Assembly: GCF_008728195.1 (NCBI RefSeq)
Contig: NZ_CP031598.1
Location: forward strand, 3,596,001-3,660,000
Direction of reading: 5' to 3'
DNA: 64,000 bases
Source of the DNA: Roseovarius indicus
GTDB lineage: Bacteria; Pseudomonadota; Alphaproteobacteria; Rhodobacterales; Rhodobacteraceae
Part shown: positions 8,569 through 18,301 of the stretch, in pieces
Layout: every line of letters starts with the position of its first letter
How positions within the stretch are numbered: position 1 is the stretch's first letter
Program-made: the position numbers and the translations under genes
The notes under the pieces: model-generated
Told to the model about the DNA's origin: nothing
Seen by the model: the letters and a program-made list of their open reading frames with translations, nothing else
Databases searched by the model: none

Positions 8569-10059
8569 TCAGAACAACGACCCCTGGTCCGGCGCATCCG
8601 GCTTGGGCTTGGCCCTCTTCGGCGCCGAACCACCGCCCGAAACAACCGGCAGCCTGCCATCCGCAAACTCGATCTCCAGCCCCGACGCTGTCTCGGCCGC
8701 GGCCTTCGTCGTCACCACGTCGCCATCGCCCCGCACCACCGCATAGCCGCGCCTGAGCGTCGCCTCGTAGCCAACCGTCTCGCGCAGCCGCTCCAGCCCG
8801 TCGACCCGCTCGCGCCACCGCTGCACCTGCCGCGTCCCGGCATCCGACAACCGCCGCGACAGCGCCGTCAGGTCCCGCGACTTCCTCTCGATATCCCGCT
8901 CGATCGCCCCGGTGCTCAACCGCGCAATCGCCGTATCCAGCCGCCGCCGGTCGCTCTCCCACGCCCGGCGCAGCAGCCCCGGCCGCAACGCCCCCGTGCT
9001 TTCGTACAACCTCACCCGCCGCAACTGCACCGACCGCGTCAGCGCATTCGGCAGCCGCTCGGCCCAGCCATCCAGCCTCTGCCGCGGCCCATCCAGCAAC
9101 GTCTCGACCCGCGGCAACGCCCTTGCCAGGTCGCGCAGCCTCTGCCCCCGGTCGCTGATCCCCTTGGTCAGCGCATGGGTCAGCCGCGCCTCCTGGTTGT
9201 CGAACCACGCCAGCAGATCCAGCCGCACGGGCACCGCCAGCTCCGCCGCCGCCGACGGCGTCGGAGCCCGCACGTCCGACGCGAAATCAATGAGCGTCGT
9301 ATCCGTCTCGTGCCCCACGGCGGAAATCAGCGGTATCTGCGATGCCGCCGCCGCGCGCACCACGATTTCCTCGTTGAAGCCCCACAGGTCCTCGACCGAG
9401 CCACCGCCCCTGGCCACGATCAACAAATCCGGCCGCGGCAACGCGCCCCCGGGCGTCAGCCGGTTGAACCCCTCGATGGCCCTTGCCACCTCCGGCGCAC
9501 AGCGCTCCCCCTGAACGGCCACCGGCCAGATCAGCACCTTGCGCGGAAACCGGTCGCGCAAACGATGCAGGATATCCCGGATCACCGCCCCCGAGGGAGA
9601 GGTCACAACTCCAATGATTTCAGGAAGATACGGCCGCCTCTTCTTGCGGCTTTCATCGAACAGCCCCTCCGCCGCGAGCGCCTTCTTGCGCTTCTCCAGA
9701 AGCGCCATCAGCGCGCCCATGCCCGCGGGCTTCACATCGTCGATGACGATCTGGTACCGCGATTGGCCGGGGAACGTGGTCAGCCGCCCGGTGGCGACAA
9801 CCTCCATCCCCTCCTCCGGCTGCACCGCCAGGCGAGAGGAGACACCCTTCCAGATCACCCCGGCCAGAACGGCCCGGTCATCCTTCAGGTCAAGATAGAC
9901 ATGCCCCGAGCGCGGCCGCGACACGCGGCCCACCTCGCCCCTGACACGGACAAACCCGAACTCTCCCTCCACCACACGCTTGACCGCGCCGGATAGCTCC
10001 GAGACGGAAAATTCAGGGGCATTCTCACCCGGTGACGGGTCATCGATCAGATCGGACAT
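8569..10059 (-). CDS. xseA: Exodeoxyribonuclease VII large subunit
   Basis: XseA is the catalytic subunit of exonuclease VII, which degrades single-stranded DNA. The N-terminal OB-fold (about 15-110) is followed by the catalytic domain with SPSGAVIRDI and VARGGGSVEDLWGFNEE. A long helical region rich in Arg/Leu and a short C-terminal tail ending in DQGSLF follow. The 496-aa length is typical for Rhodobacterales. The partner xseB is not adjacent. The gene is immediately downstream of, but not obviously coupled to, the PfpI-like gene. Confidence 0.96.
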   Translation of the reverse strand: MSDLIDDPSPGENAPEFSVSELSGAVKRVVEGEFGFVRVRGEVGRVSRPRSGHVYLDLKDDRAVLAGVIWKGVSSRLAVQPEEGMEVVATGRLTTFPGQSRYQIVIDDVKPAGMGALMALLEKRKKALAAEGLFDESRKKRRPYLPEIIGVVTSPSGAVIRDILHRLRDRFPRKVLIWPVAVQGERCAPEVARAIEGFNRLTPGGALPRPDLLIVARGGGSVEDLWGFNEEIVVRAAAASQIPLISAVGHETDTTLIDFASDVRAPTPSAAAELAVPVRLDLLAWFDNQEARLTHALTKGISDRGQRLRDLARALPRVETLLDGPRQRLDGWAERLPNALTRSVQLRRVRLYESTGALRPGLLRRAWESDRRRLDTAIARLSTGAIERDIERKSRDLTALSRRLSDAGTRQVQRWRERVDGLERLRETVGYEATLRRGYAVVRGDGDVVTTKAAAETASGLEIEFADGRLPVVSGGGSAPKRAKPKPDAPDQGSLF

Positions 10060-10103
10060 GAGCCATTCATGCCCGATCTGATCCGCGATGGAAAGCGCCC
10101 GGT

Positions 10104-10664
10104 TTACGCGGCGCTGAGGTCGTGGCGGCCTTCCGCGATCTCTTCGATCATCTTGGCGCTGAAGGCCGGCAGGTCATCGGGGTTGCGGCTGGTCACAAGG
10201 CCGTTGTCGCAGACGCATTCGCTGTCTTCCCACTCGCCGCCGGCATTGACGACGTCGGTCTTGATCGAATGGTACGAGGTGATCTTGCGGCCTTTCACGA
10301 CATCCGCTTCCACAAGCAGCCAGGGCCCGTGACAGATGGCGCCGATCGGCTTGCCGGCCGCCCAGAACGCCTTGACGAATTCCACAGCTGTCGGGTTCGC
10401 GCGCAGCAGGTCGGGGTTGATCTGCCCGCCCGGCAGCACCAGCGCGTCGAAGTGATCGGCCTGCGCGTCGTCGAGGGTCTCGTCGACGGCAACGGGCGTG
10501 CCCCAGTCGCTGCCTTTCCAGCCCTTGATCTCACCGCTCTCCGGCGAGATGACATGCACCGTGGCACCGGCTTCGCGCAGGGCGTTCAGCGGGTGCTCCA
10601 GTTCGGATTGTTCAAAGCCATGCGTGGCCAGGATTGCGACTTTCTTGTCATTGAGACGTGCCAT
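10104..10664 (-). CDS. DJ-1/PfpI family protein (type 1 glutamine amidotransferase-like)
   Basis: This 186-aa protein has the PfpI fold: KVAILATHGFEQSEL at the N-terminus, VLPGGQINPD mid-protein and the nucleophile elbow AICHGPW. The Cys-His pair is in place, and an upstream Glu near residue 18 matches the DJ-1 acid. Relatives are stress proteases, deglycases or chaperones; the specific activity is not deducible. ATG at 10664 (MARLND) is chosen over a much longer frame that overlaps purD. It is divergent from purD. Confidence 0.88.
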   Translation of the reverse strand: MARLNDKKVAILATHGFEQSELEHPLNALREAGATVHVISPESGEIKGWKGSDWGTPVAVDETLDDAQADHFDALVLPGGQINPDLLRANPTAVEFVKAFWAAGKPIGAICHGPWLLVEADVVKGRKITSYHSIKTDVVNAGGEWEDSECVCDNGLVTSRNPDDLPAFSAKMIEEIAEGRHDLSAA

Positions 10665-10806
10665 GTTGCGTGTCCTTTGGTTGAAGTGGATGTCTTGGGG
10701 GCCCAACGCCCTGCGGGGCCTCCCTGTTCCTGCACCCTTCCGCCGCTTGCCACCTTCCGTCACTGCCCCTATGGAGAGGCCGGTATTCGGCAAGGAGGCG
10801 CACGCC

Positions 10807-12069
10807 ATGAACATTCTCATTCTCGGCGGTGGCGGGCGCGAACACGCGCTGGCCTGGGCGGTGATGCAGAACCCCAAATGCGACAAGCTGATCGTAGCGC
10901 CCGGCAATGCCGGCATCGCCGAAATCGCCGAATGCGCCACGCTCGACATCGAAGACGGCGCAGCGGTGGTGAATTTCTGCGACGCCAACGCCATCGAGTT
11001 CGTCATCATCGGCCCCGAGGCGCCGCTGGCCGCGGGCGTCGGCGACCGCTTGCGCGACGCCGGTCTGCTGGTCTTCGGCCCCTCCGAGGCCGCCGCCCGG
11101 TTGGAAGCCTCGAAAAGCTTCACCAAGGAAATCTGCGACGCGGCCAACGCCCCCACCGCCGCCTACGGCCATTTCACCGACGCCGGCGCCGCCAAGGATT
11201 ACGTGACAGCCCAGGGCGCCCCCATCGTGGTCAAGGCCGACGGCCTCGCCGCCGGCAAGGGCGTGATCGTGGCCGAAACGGTGGAAGACGCCCACGCCGC
11301 CATCGACGACATGTTCGGCGGCGCCTTTGGCGGCGCGGGGGCCGAGGTGGTGATCGAGGAATTCATGGAAGGCGAGGAAGCCTCCTTCTTCATCCTCTGC
11401 GACGGGGAAGAGGCCCTTCCCATCGGCACAGCGCAGGATCACAAGCGCATCGGTGAAGGCGACACCGGCCCCAACACCGGCGGCATGGGCGCCTACTCCC
11501 CGGCGCCTGTCCTCACCTCAGCTATTGCCGACAAGGCCTTGGAAGATATCGTAAAACCCACCCTGCGCGAGATGGTCAAACGCGGCACACCCTACCAGGG
11601 CGTCCTCTATGCAGGCCTCATGATCAAGGACGGCAATCCGCGCCTCGTCGAATACAATGTCCGCTTCGGCGACCCCGAATGCCAGGTGCTGATGATGCGC
11701 CTCGGCGCGCAAGTGCTCGACCTTCTCCACGCCGCCGCCGAAAACCGCTTGGCCGAGGCCCGCGTCAACTGGGCCGACGATCACGCCATGACCGTGGTCA
11801 TGGCCGCCGACGGCTACCCCGGCGGGTATGAAAAAGGCAGTGTCATCAAGGGGCTGGAGAACGTTCCTGAAGACAGCTTCCACATGGTCTTCCACGCCGG
11901 CACGGGCCGGAAAGACGGCCAGTTTATCGCCACCGGTGGCCGCGTGCTGAACGTCACGGCGCGGGGGGCGAGCCTGCGCGAGGCGGCCGACCGGGCCTAC
12001 GGGATGATCGACAAGATCGACTGGCCCGACGGCGTGTATCGGCGCGATATCGGGTGGCGGGCGCTCTGA
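10807..12069 (+). CDS. purD: Phosphoribosylamine-glycine ligase
   Basis: PurD catalyses ATP-dependent joining of 5-phosphoribosylamine and glycine to give GAR, the second step of purine synthesis. The 420-aa protein begins MNILILGGGGREHALAW. It contains GPEAPLAAGVGD, the ATP-grasp core with KADGLAAGKGV, and the NVRFGDPE motif near the active site. GAGGCG precedes the ATG. Length and domain order are standard. Confidence 0.97.
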   Translation: MNILILGGGGREHALAWAVMQNPKCDKLIVAPGNAGIAEIAECATLDIEDGAAVVNFCDANAIEFVIIGPEAPLAAGVGDRLRDAGLLVFGPSEAAARLEASKSFTKEICDAANAPTAAYGHFTDAGAAKDYVTAQGAPIVVKADGLAAGKGVIVAETVEDAHAAIDDMFGGAFGGAGAEVVIEEFMEGEEASFFILCDGEEALPIGTAQDHKRIGEGDTGPNTGGMGAYSPAPVLTSAIADKALEDIVKPTLREMVKRGTPYQGVLYAGLMIKDGNPRLVEYNVRFGDPECQVLMMRLGAQVLDLLHAAAENRLAEARVNWADDHAMTVVMAADGYPGGYEKGSVIKGLENVPEDSFHMVFHAGTGRKDGQFIATGGRVLNVTARGASLREAADRAYGMIDKIDWPDGVYRRDIGWRAL

Positions 12070-12077
12070 TCCGATGG

Positions 12078-12153
12078 GCTCGGATGGCTTGCGCCATCCG
12101 ACCGGAGCGAGGGGCCAGCCCCTCGCGCTCCCCGGGATATTTTTGTCCAGAAG
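12078..12153. repeat. Intergenic palindromes plus Roseobacter-type CCCGGGATATTTT element
   Basis: Between the convergent purD and FG-GAP genes lies a hairpin GGATGGC/GCCATCC with a TTGC loop, then a near-continuous palindrome GCGAGGGGC-CA-GCCCCTCGC, then CTCCCCGGGATATTTTTG. The last part recurs in inverted orientation near 63525. The first hairpin could act as the purD terminator. The rest looks like a dispersed intergenic repeat. Confidence 0.6.
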
Positions 12154-12158
12154 AAGCC

Positions 12159-12988
12159 TCAGGGGCAGTTTGTTGCGGCGTTGAGGCTGTCAGGGCCCGT
12201 GTAGGGGCCAAGGTCACGGCGAGCGATCCGGCCTGATGCGAGCCGCGCCGCCACAATGCGGGTCCAGTCGGAGTTGGCGGTGATGATCTCCGTGGTGCCC
12301 CCACACCGTCGCTGCCCACCGGGGATGAAATCCCAGCCGATCCGGTGATTGGTAAATCCCTCGGCATCCGCCACGTGTTCCAGCTTGCCACCGCGAAACC
12401 GCCACACGCGCAACCGCTTGGCCAGGTGCGGCCGGTCCACATAGGCCAGCTCCATATGCCCATCCCCGTCAAGATCCGCCACCGCCGCCGGGGCCAGCCA
12501 CCTGTGGCGCTGGCCGATATGGGGCGTCGCCGCCACCAGCCGCGCGCGCCGGTCGTAAACCGCCAGCCGGGCCCCCTTTCGGCCGTTCGACTGCACCACC
12601 ACGATCTCGGGCAATCCGTCGCCGTCGAGATCCGCCAGCCGCGGCGCGATATCCTCGAAAACCTCACCCTCCGGCAGGATCACCTCCGCCGGGCAGGTGA
12701 TCCGCTCATCCCCCGGCAGCCGCAGATGGATCGTCAGCGCCTTGGCATCGCGCAGATCACCCAATACGCCATGCCCGTACTCATCGGTCTCCCGCAGGAA
12801 CCCCGCATGCATCACCAGCCGGGCGCCACGGGCCACCCAGCCCTCATGCACCCCGCCGCCAGGCTTCGTATTGTTAACATCCGCCTCGGCAAACCGCCCC
12901 GGCAGCCCATGGCCCCCGGTCCGCGCCTCGCAGCCCCAGCCAACCACCGGCAGCAGCAGCCCGAAGGCAACGGCCGCCGCCAGCCGCA

Positions 12989-12989
<1 letters not shown>
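12159..12989 (-). CDS. Secreted FG-GAP/VCBS-like repeat protein
   Basis: This 276-aa protein has an N-terminal signal peptide (MRLAAAVAFGLLLPVVGWG) and two calcium-binding-like loops of the LADLDGDGLPEIV type (near residues 110 and 165). These match FG-GAP/VCBS repeats that form beta-propeller blades. It is probably periplasmic. It overlaps the ferredoxin gene by one base (TGATG), so the two are translationally coupled. No enzymatic motif is seen. Confidence 0.75.
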
Positions 12990-13835
<846 letters not shown>

Positions 13836-13871
13836 ACTGCGGCACAACAAAAGCCCGCAGAGGCATCGAGC

Positions 13872-14789
13872 ATGAAAATCAGATCGTTACCGGCCGTTCT
13901 TGCGGCAACATCCCTGCTTGGCGCATGCCAGACCGGCCTGCCCCAAATGGCCGAGCCGGCCGAGGTCGTGGCGCGCCACGCGCCCCCCGGCGCCCAGCCC
14001 GGCACCTGCTGGGGCCAGGATGAAACCCCCGCCGTGATCGAAACGGTGACCGAGCAGGTCGTCGTCCAGCCCGCGGGCGTTGCGGCCGACGGTTCCTCCG
14101 GCACGCCCGCCGTCTACAAGACGGAAACACAGCAGAAAATCGTCAAGCCGCGCAAGGCCACGTGGTTCGAAACCCCCTGCGACTACCAGCTCACGCCGGA
14201 ATTCAACACCTCGCTGCAACGGGCGCTCAAGGCGCGCGGCCATTACCGCGGCCCCATCAACGGCGAGATGGACGGCCGCACCCAGGCCGCCATCCGCGCC
14301 TATCAAAAGCCGCAGGGGCTCGATTCGGCCAAGATCTCGCTCGCGGCCGCCCGCCAGATGGGGCTCTCCCCCGTCGAACTTCCGGGCGAAAAGGAAAAGC
14401 GGCTCGCCGCTGCCGAGAAGGCCGAAAAGGTTCTCAAGGCCGAAAAGGCGCGGCTCGCCGCCGAAGAGGCGAAAAACCGGAAAGAGGCCGCGGAACTCGC
14501 CAAGCTGGAAGCCGAGGCCGAGGAAAAAGCCAGGCGCGAGGCCGAAGCGAAAGCCAAGGCCGTAGCCAAGGCGGAAGCCGACGCCAAGGCCGAAGCCGAC
14601 CGTCTTGCCGCCGTCGAGGCCGAGAAAGCCGCCCAGGCCAGGCGCGAGGCCGAAGCCAAGGCAAAGGCCGAGGCCGAACGCGCCGAGAAGGCCAAGCGTG
14701 CGGCGGAACTCAAAGCCGCCCTCGAAGACGAGAAGAAGCGCAACAACGGCAACCTCACGCCGCTGCCGATCTCGACGGAAAGCAACTAA
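13872..14789 (+). CDS. Peptidoglycan-binding lipoprotein with long Ala/Glu/Lys coiled coil
   Basis: This 305-aa protein has a lipoprotein signal with lipobox LLGAC near residue 19. Residues about 105-165 resemble a peptidoglycan-binding domain 1 (RALKARGHYRGPINGEMDG, then AIRAYQ). Residues about 170-290 are an almost uninterrupted Ala/Glu/Lys/Arg coiled coil reminiscent of TolA. A link between outer membrane and cell wall is a reasonable inference. It starts 36 bases after the DnaE2-like gene but is probably independent. Confidence 0.75.
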   Translation: MKIRSLPAVLAATSLLGACQTGLPQMAEPAEVVARHAPPGAQPGTCWGQDETPAVIETVTEQVVVQPAGVAADGSSGTPAVYKTETQQKIVKPRKATWFETPCDYQLTPEFNTSLQRALKARGHYRGPINGEMDGRTQAAIRAYQKPQGLDSAKISLAAARQMGLSPVELPGEKEKRLAAAEKAEKVLKAEKARLAAEEAKNRKEAAELAKLEAEAEEKARREAEAKAKAVAKAEADAKAEADRLAAVEAEKAAQARREAEAKAKAEAERAEKAKRAAELKAALEDEKKRNNGNLTPLPISTESN

Positions 14790-14834
14790 AGCGTTTCGCC
14801 TCTCGATCAGGTCTCAGGTTGAAGGCGAAACGCT
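14790..14834. repeat. 12-bp inverted repeat between convergent genes
   Basis: AGCGTTTCGCCT at 14790-14801 is perfectly complementary to AGGCGAAACGCT at 14823-14834, around a 21-base loop. It directly follows the lipoprotein stop codon. It could terminate transcription from either side and resembles a dispersed Rhodobacteraceae palindrome, but this is the only copy in the window. Confidence 0.6.
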
Positions 14835-14847
14835 ATAAGGGCGCGGC

Positions 14848-15117
14848 CTATGCGCCCCGCCGCGTCCGGAGATAGATCACCGGGTAGAAGACAAGCGCCA
14901 GCCCCGCGCCGACCAGGATGACCATCCGCGTCAGATCGGCCGCGCCGTCGCCATCAACCCGTTGGTAAATCAGCCAGAACGCCAGCCCGAACAGATTCGG
15001 CAATGCCAGCACCGCCACCGCGTAAAACCCGGCGAACCGAACGCCGCCTTCCGACTGGCCCGCGTAATACGCACAGGCCCAAACGCCCATGTAGATACAG
15101 ATAACCGCGATCAGCAT
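14848..15117 (-). CDS. Small hypothetical membrane protein
   Basis: This 89-aa protein has three hydrophobic helices (about 1-20, 28-48 and 62-83) and a basic C-terminus (RTRRGA), suggesting a cytoplasmic tail. No family is recognised. It lies downstream of mrp on the same strand, 39 bases apart, and may be co-transcribed. Confidence 0.65.
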   Translation of the reverse strand: MLIAVICIYMGVWACAYYAGQSEGGVRFAGFYAVAVLALPNLFGLAFWLIYQRVDGDGAADLTRMVILVGAGLALVFYPVIYLRTRRGA

Positions 15118-15156
15118 GGGCCAGACCTAGCGCAATCCCGCCCGCCGCAAAGACCG

Positions 15157-16257
15157 TTAGGCCATCCCGCCCTGCACCAGCCGGTCGGCCAACTGCGCAT
15201 AGGCCTGCGCCATCGGCCCGTCGCCAAGCGCGATGGGTTTGCCCTCATCCCCCGCCAGCCGCGTCTCGAGGTCGATCGGCAAGGCGCCCAGGAACGGTAT
15301 CCCCAGCTTCTCCGCCTCCTTCGACACGCCGCCATGACCAAAGATATGCGCCTCGTAGCCGCATTCAGGGCAGTGAAACACCGACATGTTCTCGATCAGG
15401 CCCAGGATCGGCGTCTTCAGCGTGTTGAACATGTCCATCGCCTTGCGCGCATCCAGCAGCGCCACGTCCTGCGGCGTCGACACGATCAGCGCGCCTGTGG
15501 GCTGCGCCCGCTGGCTCAGCGTCAGCTGCACATCGCCCGTCCCCGGCGGCAGATCGACGATCAGCACATCGAGCTCGCCCCAGTTCACCTGGCTCAGCAT
15601 CTGCTGCAACGCCCCCATCAGCATCGGCCCCCGCCACACGACCGCCTTGTCGGGGTCGAGCATCAGGCCGATCGACATGAACGTCACGCCATGCGCCTTC
15701 AGCGGTTCGATGATCTTTCCATCGGGGCTGGCCGGGCGTTTGGTCTCGCCCATCATCCTTGGCTGGCTGGGGCCGTAAATGTCGGCATCCAGCAGGCCCA
15801 CCTTGCGGCCCTGCTTGGCCAGCGCCACGGCAAGGTTCGACGACACGGTCGACTTGCCCACGCCGCCCTTGCCCGAGCCCACGGCGATCAGCGATTTCAC
15901 CGAAGCCGGCCGGATCGAGCTTTGCCCGCCCTTGGGATGCCCGCCCAGCTTCAGCGAGGGCGCGTCCTCATCCGAACCGCCGGCCGGTTTCGGCGGCGCC
16001 TTGGCGCTCTGCTCATGCGCGGTCAGCGCGACCGAGGCGCTCTCGACCCCCTCCACCGACAGCGCCGCCCGCTCGGCGGCGGCGCGCAGCGGCTCCATCT
16101 TCTTGGCCATCTCGGTGGTGGGCGCCTCGATGACGAATCGCGCCACGCCCCCCTCGACGGACAGCGCCCGCACCATGTCGCGCGACACCAGGTTGCCCCC
16201 GTCGGGCAGCTCGAGCCGCTTGAGTTCCGTCTCGATCGCAGTGCGAATATCGGTCAT
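15157..16257 (-). CDS. mrp: Mrp/NBP35-type Fe-S cluster carrier ATPase
   Basis: Mrp (ApbC) binds and transfers Fe-S clusters to apoproteins. Residues about 1-80 form the MIP18/DUF59 domain. The P-loop domain carries the deviant Walker A motif [10 protein letters not shown], then [10 protein letters not shown] and DLPPGTGD. The cluster-binding CxxC is in [15 protein letters not shown] ribosome-binding site seven bases upstream supports the start at 16257; a further ATG lies two codons upstream. The 366-aa length is normal. Confidence 0.95.
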   Translation of the reverse strand: MTDIRTAIETELKRLELPDGGNLVSRDMVRALSVEGGVARFVIEAPTTEMAKKMEPLRAAAERAALSVEGVESASVALTAHEQSAKAPPKPAGGSDEDAPSLKLGGHPKGGQSSIRPASVKSLIAVGSGKGGVGKSTVSSNLAVALAKQGRKVGLLDADIYGPSQPRMMGETKRPASPDGKIIEPLKAHGVTFMSIGLMLDPDKAVVWRGPMLMGALQQMLSQVNWGELDVLIVDLPPGTGDVQLTLSQRAQPTGALIVSTPQDVALLDARKAMDMFNTLKTPILGLIENMSVFHCPECGYEAHIFGHGGVSKEAEKLGIPFLGALPIDLETRLAGDEGKPIALGDGPMAQAYAQLADRLVQGGMA

Positions 16258-16374
16258 GCCCATTCTCCCGTCAGTCTTGCTGCAATACGTGGCAGATTTT
16301 TCTGCACCTGCAAGGGGGAGATATTTTTCGCTTAAAAAACAGTCCAACTGCCTGAATATTAGGTCAGCTTTGCT

Positions 16375-16391
16375 TATGCATTTTCTGCATA
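16375..16391. promoter_or_regulatory. Palindrome TATGCA-N5-TGCATA
   Basis: A 6-bp inverted repeat with a 5-base spacer lies in the AT-rich divergent region between mrp and the DUF1127 gene. It could be an operator for either gene. No regulator can be named. Confidence 0.35.
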
Positions 16392-16412
16392 GCAGCAATG
16401 CTTATCTAGGCA

Positions 16413-16440
16413 TTGTGCAACTGCAGCATTTAGCTATCTT
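16413..16440 (+). promoter_or_regulatory. Candidate promoter of the DUF1127-small RNA operon
   Basis: TTGTGC (16413-16418) and TATCTT (16435-16440) are 16 bases apart, about 70 bases before the DUF1127 start codon. In Rhodobacter sphaeroides the homologous locus is driven by heat-shock sigma factors RpoHI/RpoHII. Whether this element matches those cannot be decided by eye. Confidence 0.35.
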
Positions 16441-16509
16441 CAATATCAACGAACAACAAAACACAGCCTCTCGCAGAAGAGGCGCTCAGGAAAGAAGACG
16501 GAGCCGAAA

Positions 16510-16725
16510 ATGGCAACTTACAGCGAGAAGCGCGCCGTAGAAACGGGCCTCGCAATCGAAATAAGCGCCGCAGCGCATCACGTGATGCAAGCGGTTTACG
16601 ACTACCTCGCCTATCGCGCAACCGTGCGCGAATTGTCAGAGCTGGACAGGGCCGCACTGGCCGACCTCGGTATCCACCGGTCCGGCATTCGCGCTGCGGC
16701 ACGAAAGGCAGTCTACGGCGAGTAA
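16510..16725 (+). CDS. DUF1127 small protein (CcaF1-like)
   Basis: This 71-aa protein has a DUF1127 (YjiS-like) C-terminal motif: RELSELDRAALADLGIHRSGI. AGGAAAG upstream is a plausible ribosome-binding site. The gene is followed within 12 bases by tandem CCTCCTCCC-loop RNAs, exactly the arrangement of the Rhodobacter ccaF1-ccsR locus. There the protein acts as an RNA-binding factor affecting maturation of the downstream RNAs and stress responses. The same role is inferred here from synteny. Confidence 0.88.
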   Translation: MATYSEKRAVETGLAIEISAAAHHVMQAVYDYLAYRATVRELSELDRAALADLGIHRSGIRAAARKAVYGE

Positions 16726-16736
16726 AAAGTTTCGGG

Positions 16737-16807
16737 TGTCCCTCTCCTCCTCCCTGGGACATTCGGAAATGGCGGCGGCATCTCTCCTCCTCCCTGATGC
16801 CGTCGCC
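16737..16807 (+). ncRNA. Cuckoo/CcsR-type small RNA, first copy
   Basis: Two hairpins each expose a CTCCTCCTCCC loop: TGTCCC/GGGACA at 16737-16761 and an 11-bp stem (one G-U pair) at 16771-16807. Paired hairpins with an anti-Shine-Dalgarno CCUCCUCCC loop define the cuckoo RNA family, known as CcsR in Rhodobacter. It is probably processed from the DUF1127 transcript. A small hairpin at 16817-16830 (GGACCT/AGGTCC) separates it from the next copy. Confidence 0.85.
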
Positions 16808-16844
16808 CAAAACTTCGGACCTTTAGGTCCAAACAGCTGCGTAA

Positions 16845-16925
16845 GGCCCTACTCCTCCTCCCAGGGCCGAACGTAATGGAACGGCGGCGCCACTCCTCCT
16901 CCCAGGCGCCGCCGTTTTCTTTTTT
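16845..16925 (+). ncRNA. Cuckoo/CcsR-type small RNA, second copy, ending in a terminator
   Basis: Hairpin GGCCCT/AGGGCC at 16845-16868 is followed by a 12-bp hairpin at 16880-16916. Both carry a CTCCTCCTCCC loop. The second is followed by a T-rich run (TTCTTTTTT), making it the Rho-independent terminator of the whole operon. Stem sequences differ completely from the first copy while the loops are conserved, so the loop is the functional part. Confidence 0.85.
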
Positions 16926-17004
16926 GGCGCCCCCTTTACATACATCCACCTTGACGGGCCGACCTGCCGCTGCTCCCCTCTGCCAAACCGCAGCAGGAGC
17001 CGTC

Positions 17005-18294
17005 ATGACCGCCATCCCCGAAAAAACCACCCAAGCGATTCTCGACGCCGTCGAGGCGGGCTTCGACGATCAGGTCTCGTTCCTGGCCGACCTCACCCGC
17101 ATTCCCAGCCGCCGGGGCGAGGAAGCGAAGGCGCTCGACTTCATGGCCAACGCCCTCTCCACCCGCGGATGGGAGGTCGACGACTGGACCGTGCCGATGT
17201 CCGAGCTGGCCGATCAGCCGGGCTTCTGCGATGCCGCCGGCGACATCACCGAGATCCGCGCCGTCAACGGCACGCTCGAAGGCAAAGGGTCTGGCGGCAA
17301 ATCCCTGATTCTACAGGGCCATCTCGACGTGGTCCCCGAAGGCCCCGAAGAGATGTGGGCCACCCCGCCCTACGACCCGGTCATAAAAGACGGCTGGATG
17401 CACGGCCGCGGCGCCGGCGACATGAAAGCCGGCGACACCGCCGCCCTCTTCGCCGTCGACGCCATCCGCCGCGCGGGCTTCGCCTCCGAGGGCCGCATCC
17501 ACTACCAATCCGTCATCGAGGAAGAAAGCAGCGGCATGGGGGCGCTGGCCACCCTCGCCCGCGGCTACCGCGCCGATTGCGTCTTCATCCCCGAACCCAC
17601 CGGCCACAGCCTCGTGCGCGCCCAGGTCGGCGTCGTCTGGTTCAAGCTGCAGGTGCAGGGCAAACCCGCCCACGTGGCCTATGCCGGCACCGGCGCCAAC
17701 GCCATCATGGGCACGTTCGAACTGCTCACCGCGCTGGAAGCCCTCTGCGAAGAGTTCAACACCCGCGTCCCCGACAACCCCGCCTTCAAGGGCGCCGAAC
17801 ACCCGATCAACTTCAACGCGGGCATCATCAAGGGCGGCGACTGGGCCTCCTCCGTGCCCTCATGGTGCGAGGTCGACTGCCGCATGGGCCTCCTGCCCGG
17901 CTGGTCGGTCGAAGAGGTGAAGGCCGAGATCGCCGAAACCGTTGCGAAAGCGGCCAAGGCCCACCCCTTCCTCCGCTCGAACCCGCCCGAGATCGTCTGG
18001 AACGGCTTCCAGGCCGACGGCTTCGTCCTCGAAAACGCCGATGCCCCCGAAACCGCCCTCTCGGCGGCCCACAAATCCGTCTTCAACCAGGACGGGCCCG
18101 AAGACCGCCAGTTCACGGCGCTCACCGACACCCGGTTCTACGGCCTCTACCACGGCATCCCCAGCCTCTGTTACGGGCCCGTCGCCGAAAGCATCCACGG
18201 CTTCGACGAACGGGTCGATCTCGCCTCGGTCAAACAGGTCACCGGGGTCATCGCCCTCTTCATCGCCGAATGGTGCGGCCTGACAGAGACCTGA
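17005..18294 (+). CDS. M20-family deacylase/dipeptidase (ArgE/DapE type)
   Basis: This 429-aa zinc aminoacylase-like enzyme has metal and catalytic motifs HLDVVPEGP, GRGAGDMKAG and EEESSG, then a dimerisation domain (HVAYAGTGANA onward). An ArgE/DapE-type hydrolase of N-acyl amino acids or peptides is likely; the substrate cannot be specified. CAGGAG precedes ATG 17005. It converges on the acetyltransferase gene with only seven bases between stops. Confidence 0.88.
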   Translation: MTAIPEKTTQAILDAVEAGFDDQVSFLADLTRIPSRRGEEAKALDFMANALSTRGWEVDDWTVPMSELADQPGFCDAAGDITEIRAVNGTLEGKGSGGKSLILQGHLDVVPEGPEEMWATPPYDPVIKDGWMHGRGAGDMKAGDTAALFAVDAIRRAGFASEGRIHYQSVIEEESSGMGALATLARGYRADCVFIPEPTGHSLVRAQVGVVWFKLQVQGKPAHVAYAGTGANAIMGTFELLTALEALCEEFNTRVPDNPAFKGAEHPINFNAGIIKGGDWASSVPSWCEVDCRMGLLPGWSVEEVKAEIAETVAKAAKAHPFLRSNPPEIVWNGFQADGFVLENADAPETALSAAHKSVFNQDGPEDRQFTALTDTRFYGLYHGIPSLCYGPVAESIHGFDERVDLASVKQVTGVIALFIAEWCGLTET

Positions 18295-18301
18295 CCCAAA
18301 C

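Noticed and set aside
16876..17004. N-terminal extension of the M20 deacylase
   Set aside because: It would translate the small-RNA terminator hairpin. ATG 17005 with CAGGAG is the natural start.
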